NCBI RefSeq assembly: GCF_019703515.2
Contig: NC_059358.1
Span: 46,758,594-46,822,593 of the forward strand
Source of the DNA: Myxocyprinus asiaticus
Taxonomy: Eukaryota; Chordata; Actinopteri; Cypriniformes; Catostomidae
Reading direction: 5' to 3'
DNA: 64,000 nt
The first letter of the stretch is position 1. Each line of letters starts with the position of its first letter. The position numbers and the translations under genes were made by a program. The notes under the pieces were generated by a model. It was not told the DNA's origin. It saw only the letters and a program-made list of their open reading frames with translations, and searched no databases. Positions 63,184 to 64,000 of the stretch are shown in pieces.

Positions 63184-64000
63184 TGTACAACAATAAATCC
63201 AGCCAATTTCATTCCTCTAGAAGGGGAGGGAACACCTCATGAATGTGTAATAGACTCTGTAGCTTTTACTCATTTAAGACCATATCTGGAATCAACACCA
63301 ATCATAGAGGCAGAGGCAAATTATTTTGTGGATGGGTCATGTTTCAGAGATCATCTAGCAAATCATGCCGGGTATGCTGTTGTCAAAAGAAATGACAAAA
63401 ATTTTGTTCCAATTGTTATACAGCATTGTGAGCAGCCATGCTCAGCACAATTGGCTGAATTGAAAGCATTGACTGAGGCTTGCCTCTTAGCTAAAAATCA
63501 AACTGTTAATATTTATACAGATTCCGCATATGCACATGTAGTTGGAGCAGTCTGGAAACAAAGAGGTTTCAAAAAGACTGATGGGACACCAATTCAGCAT
63601 GGTGACCAAATAATCAAGCTCATTTCAGCCATGATGCATCCAAAGAATTTGGCTATCATCAAATGTCAAGCACATAAAAAAGGCAATGATTTTGTTATTC
63701 AGGGAAATAATGCTGCAGACTTACATGCCGAAAAGGCTTCAGAATGCCAAGTAGCAATAATGGCAACTGTATCAGTTTTGCTTCAGCATCAACCACAATT
63801 AGATGACATTGCACGAATGCAGCAGCAAGCTGGCCCTTATGAACATACCATACGGCAACACAGAGGCGCGAGCAGAGATGTCAATGGCATATGGCGATCT
63901 CATGAGGGTCATATGATTGTGCCAATGGCACTCCTTACTATTTTAATCTCTGATATACATGGTTTTGACCATTGTGCAAGGGGGGAGGTAATTAGGAAAA
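63184..64000 (+). pseudogene. endogenous retrovirus pol: RNase H and integrase start, runs off window
   Basis: In the same frame as the preceding segment and open from 63184 to the last base (over 270 codons) without any stop. RNase H active-site motifs in order: Y-F-V-D-G-S-C (about 63328), Q-L-A-E-L-K-A-L-T-E-A (63450), I-Y-T-D-S-A-Y-A (63512) and G-N-N-A-A-D-L-H-A (63705), giving the D-E-D-D set; then H-E-G-H and I-H-G-F-D-H near the end, consistent with the His pair of the integrase zinc-binding domain. The RNase H would remove RNA from the RNA-DNA hybrid. The element continues beyond the window. Called pseudogene because the polyprotein upstream is broken. Confidence 0.75.

Overview
This window looks like repeat-rich, intron/intergenic DNA from a ray-finned fish, most probably a cyprinid (carp/barb/zebrafish relatives). 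That call rests on the mix of repeats: DIRS-type tyrosine-recombinase retrotransposons, Tc1-like transposons with ~200-bp inverted repeats, L2-type and L1-type LINEs, Ty3/gypsy elements, a retroviral pol remnant and many short inverted-repeat elements (MITEs) of types I recognise from cyprinid genomes. Nothing bacterial or viral-genome-like is present, and I see no complete host gene. The only plausible host-gene pieces are one exon-sized segment with a HECT E3 ligase C-terminal signature (27.85-28.12 kb, + strand) and a short unidentified exon-like segment (28.8-29.1 kb, - strand).

Layout. 0.7-5.5 kb: a piggyBac-like end with its first exon, a cyprinid interspersed repeat, a MITE carrying a tRNA-like module, and a cluster of three MITEs of one family. 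6.2-10.7 kb: a LINE 3'UTR split by DIRS copy A (- strand, internally deleted). 10.7-12.8 kb: gypsy gag/protease remnant (- strand). 13.96-14.24 kb: a minisatellite. 14.8-16.3 kb: DIRS copy B (- strand, truncated). 17.8-20.0 kb: a solo LTR, a MITE and a gypsy 5' end (LTR, primer-binding site, gag). 20.05-22.63 kb: a MITE-like element split by Tc1 copy 1. 23.5-27.0 kb: a nest consisting of an inverted-repeat element, a solo LTR with a 5-bp target duplication inside it, and a further AT-rich LTR-like insertion. 27.3-29.7 kb: Tc1 fragment, HECT exon, unknown exon-like segment, MITE. 30.9-38.5 kb: L1 ORF2 tail, microsatellites, a second DIRS-like terminal block, and head-to-head LINE fragments. 38.75-40.33 kb: Tc1 copy 2. 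40.67-43.54 kb: an LTR retrotransposon (- strand) whose internal region is a gag-like ORF with two in-frame minisatellites, its 5' LTR interrupted by an L2 tail. 46-49.8 kb: second tRNA-bearing MITE, a long palindrome made of L2 tail sequence, and an L1 5' half (ORF1 and endonuclease, - strand). 50-55.8 kb: MITEs, a Tc1 deletion derivative and a gypsy integrase (- strand). 56.08-62.18 kb: DIRS copy C (+ strand), the fullest copy. 62.19-64.0 kb: retroviral pol (RT, RNase H, start of integrase), running off the right edge.

How it fits together: the window is a stratified record of insertions. Nesting gives relative ages (LINE UTR older than DIRS A; inverted-repeat element older than Tc1 copy 1; LTR element older than L2 insertion). 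Nearly every element coding region is broken by stops, frameshifts or catalytic-residue changes. The three DIRS copies and two Tc1 copies carry different lesions, so they decayed independently. The least damaged coding stretches are the Tc1 copy 2 transposase (one frameshift) and the retroviral RNase H region, which stays open from 63184 to the window edge. I worked by eye; family names below clade level are deliberately not given.
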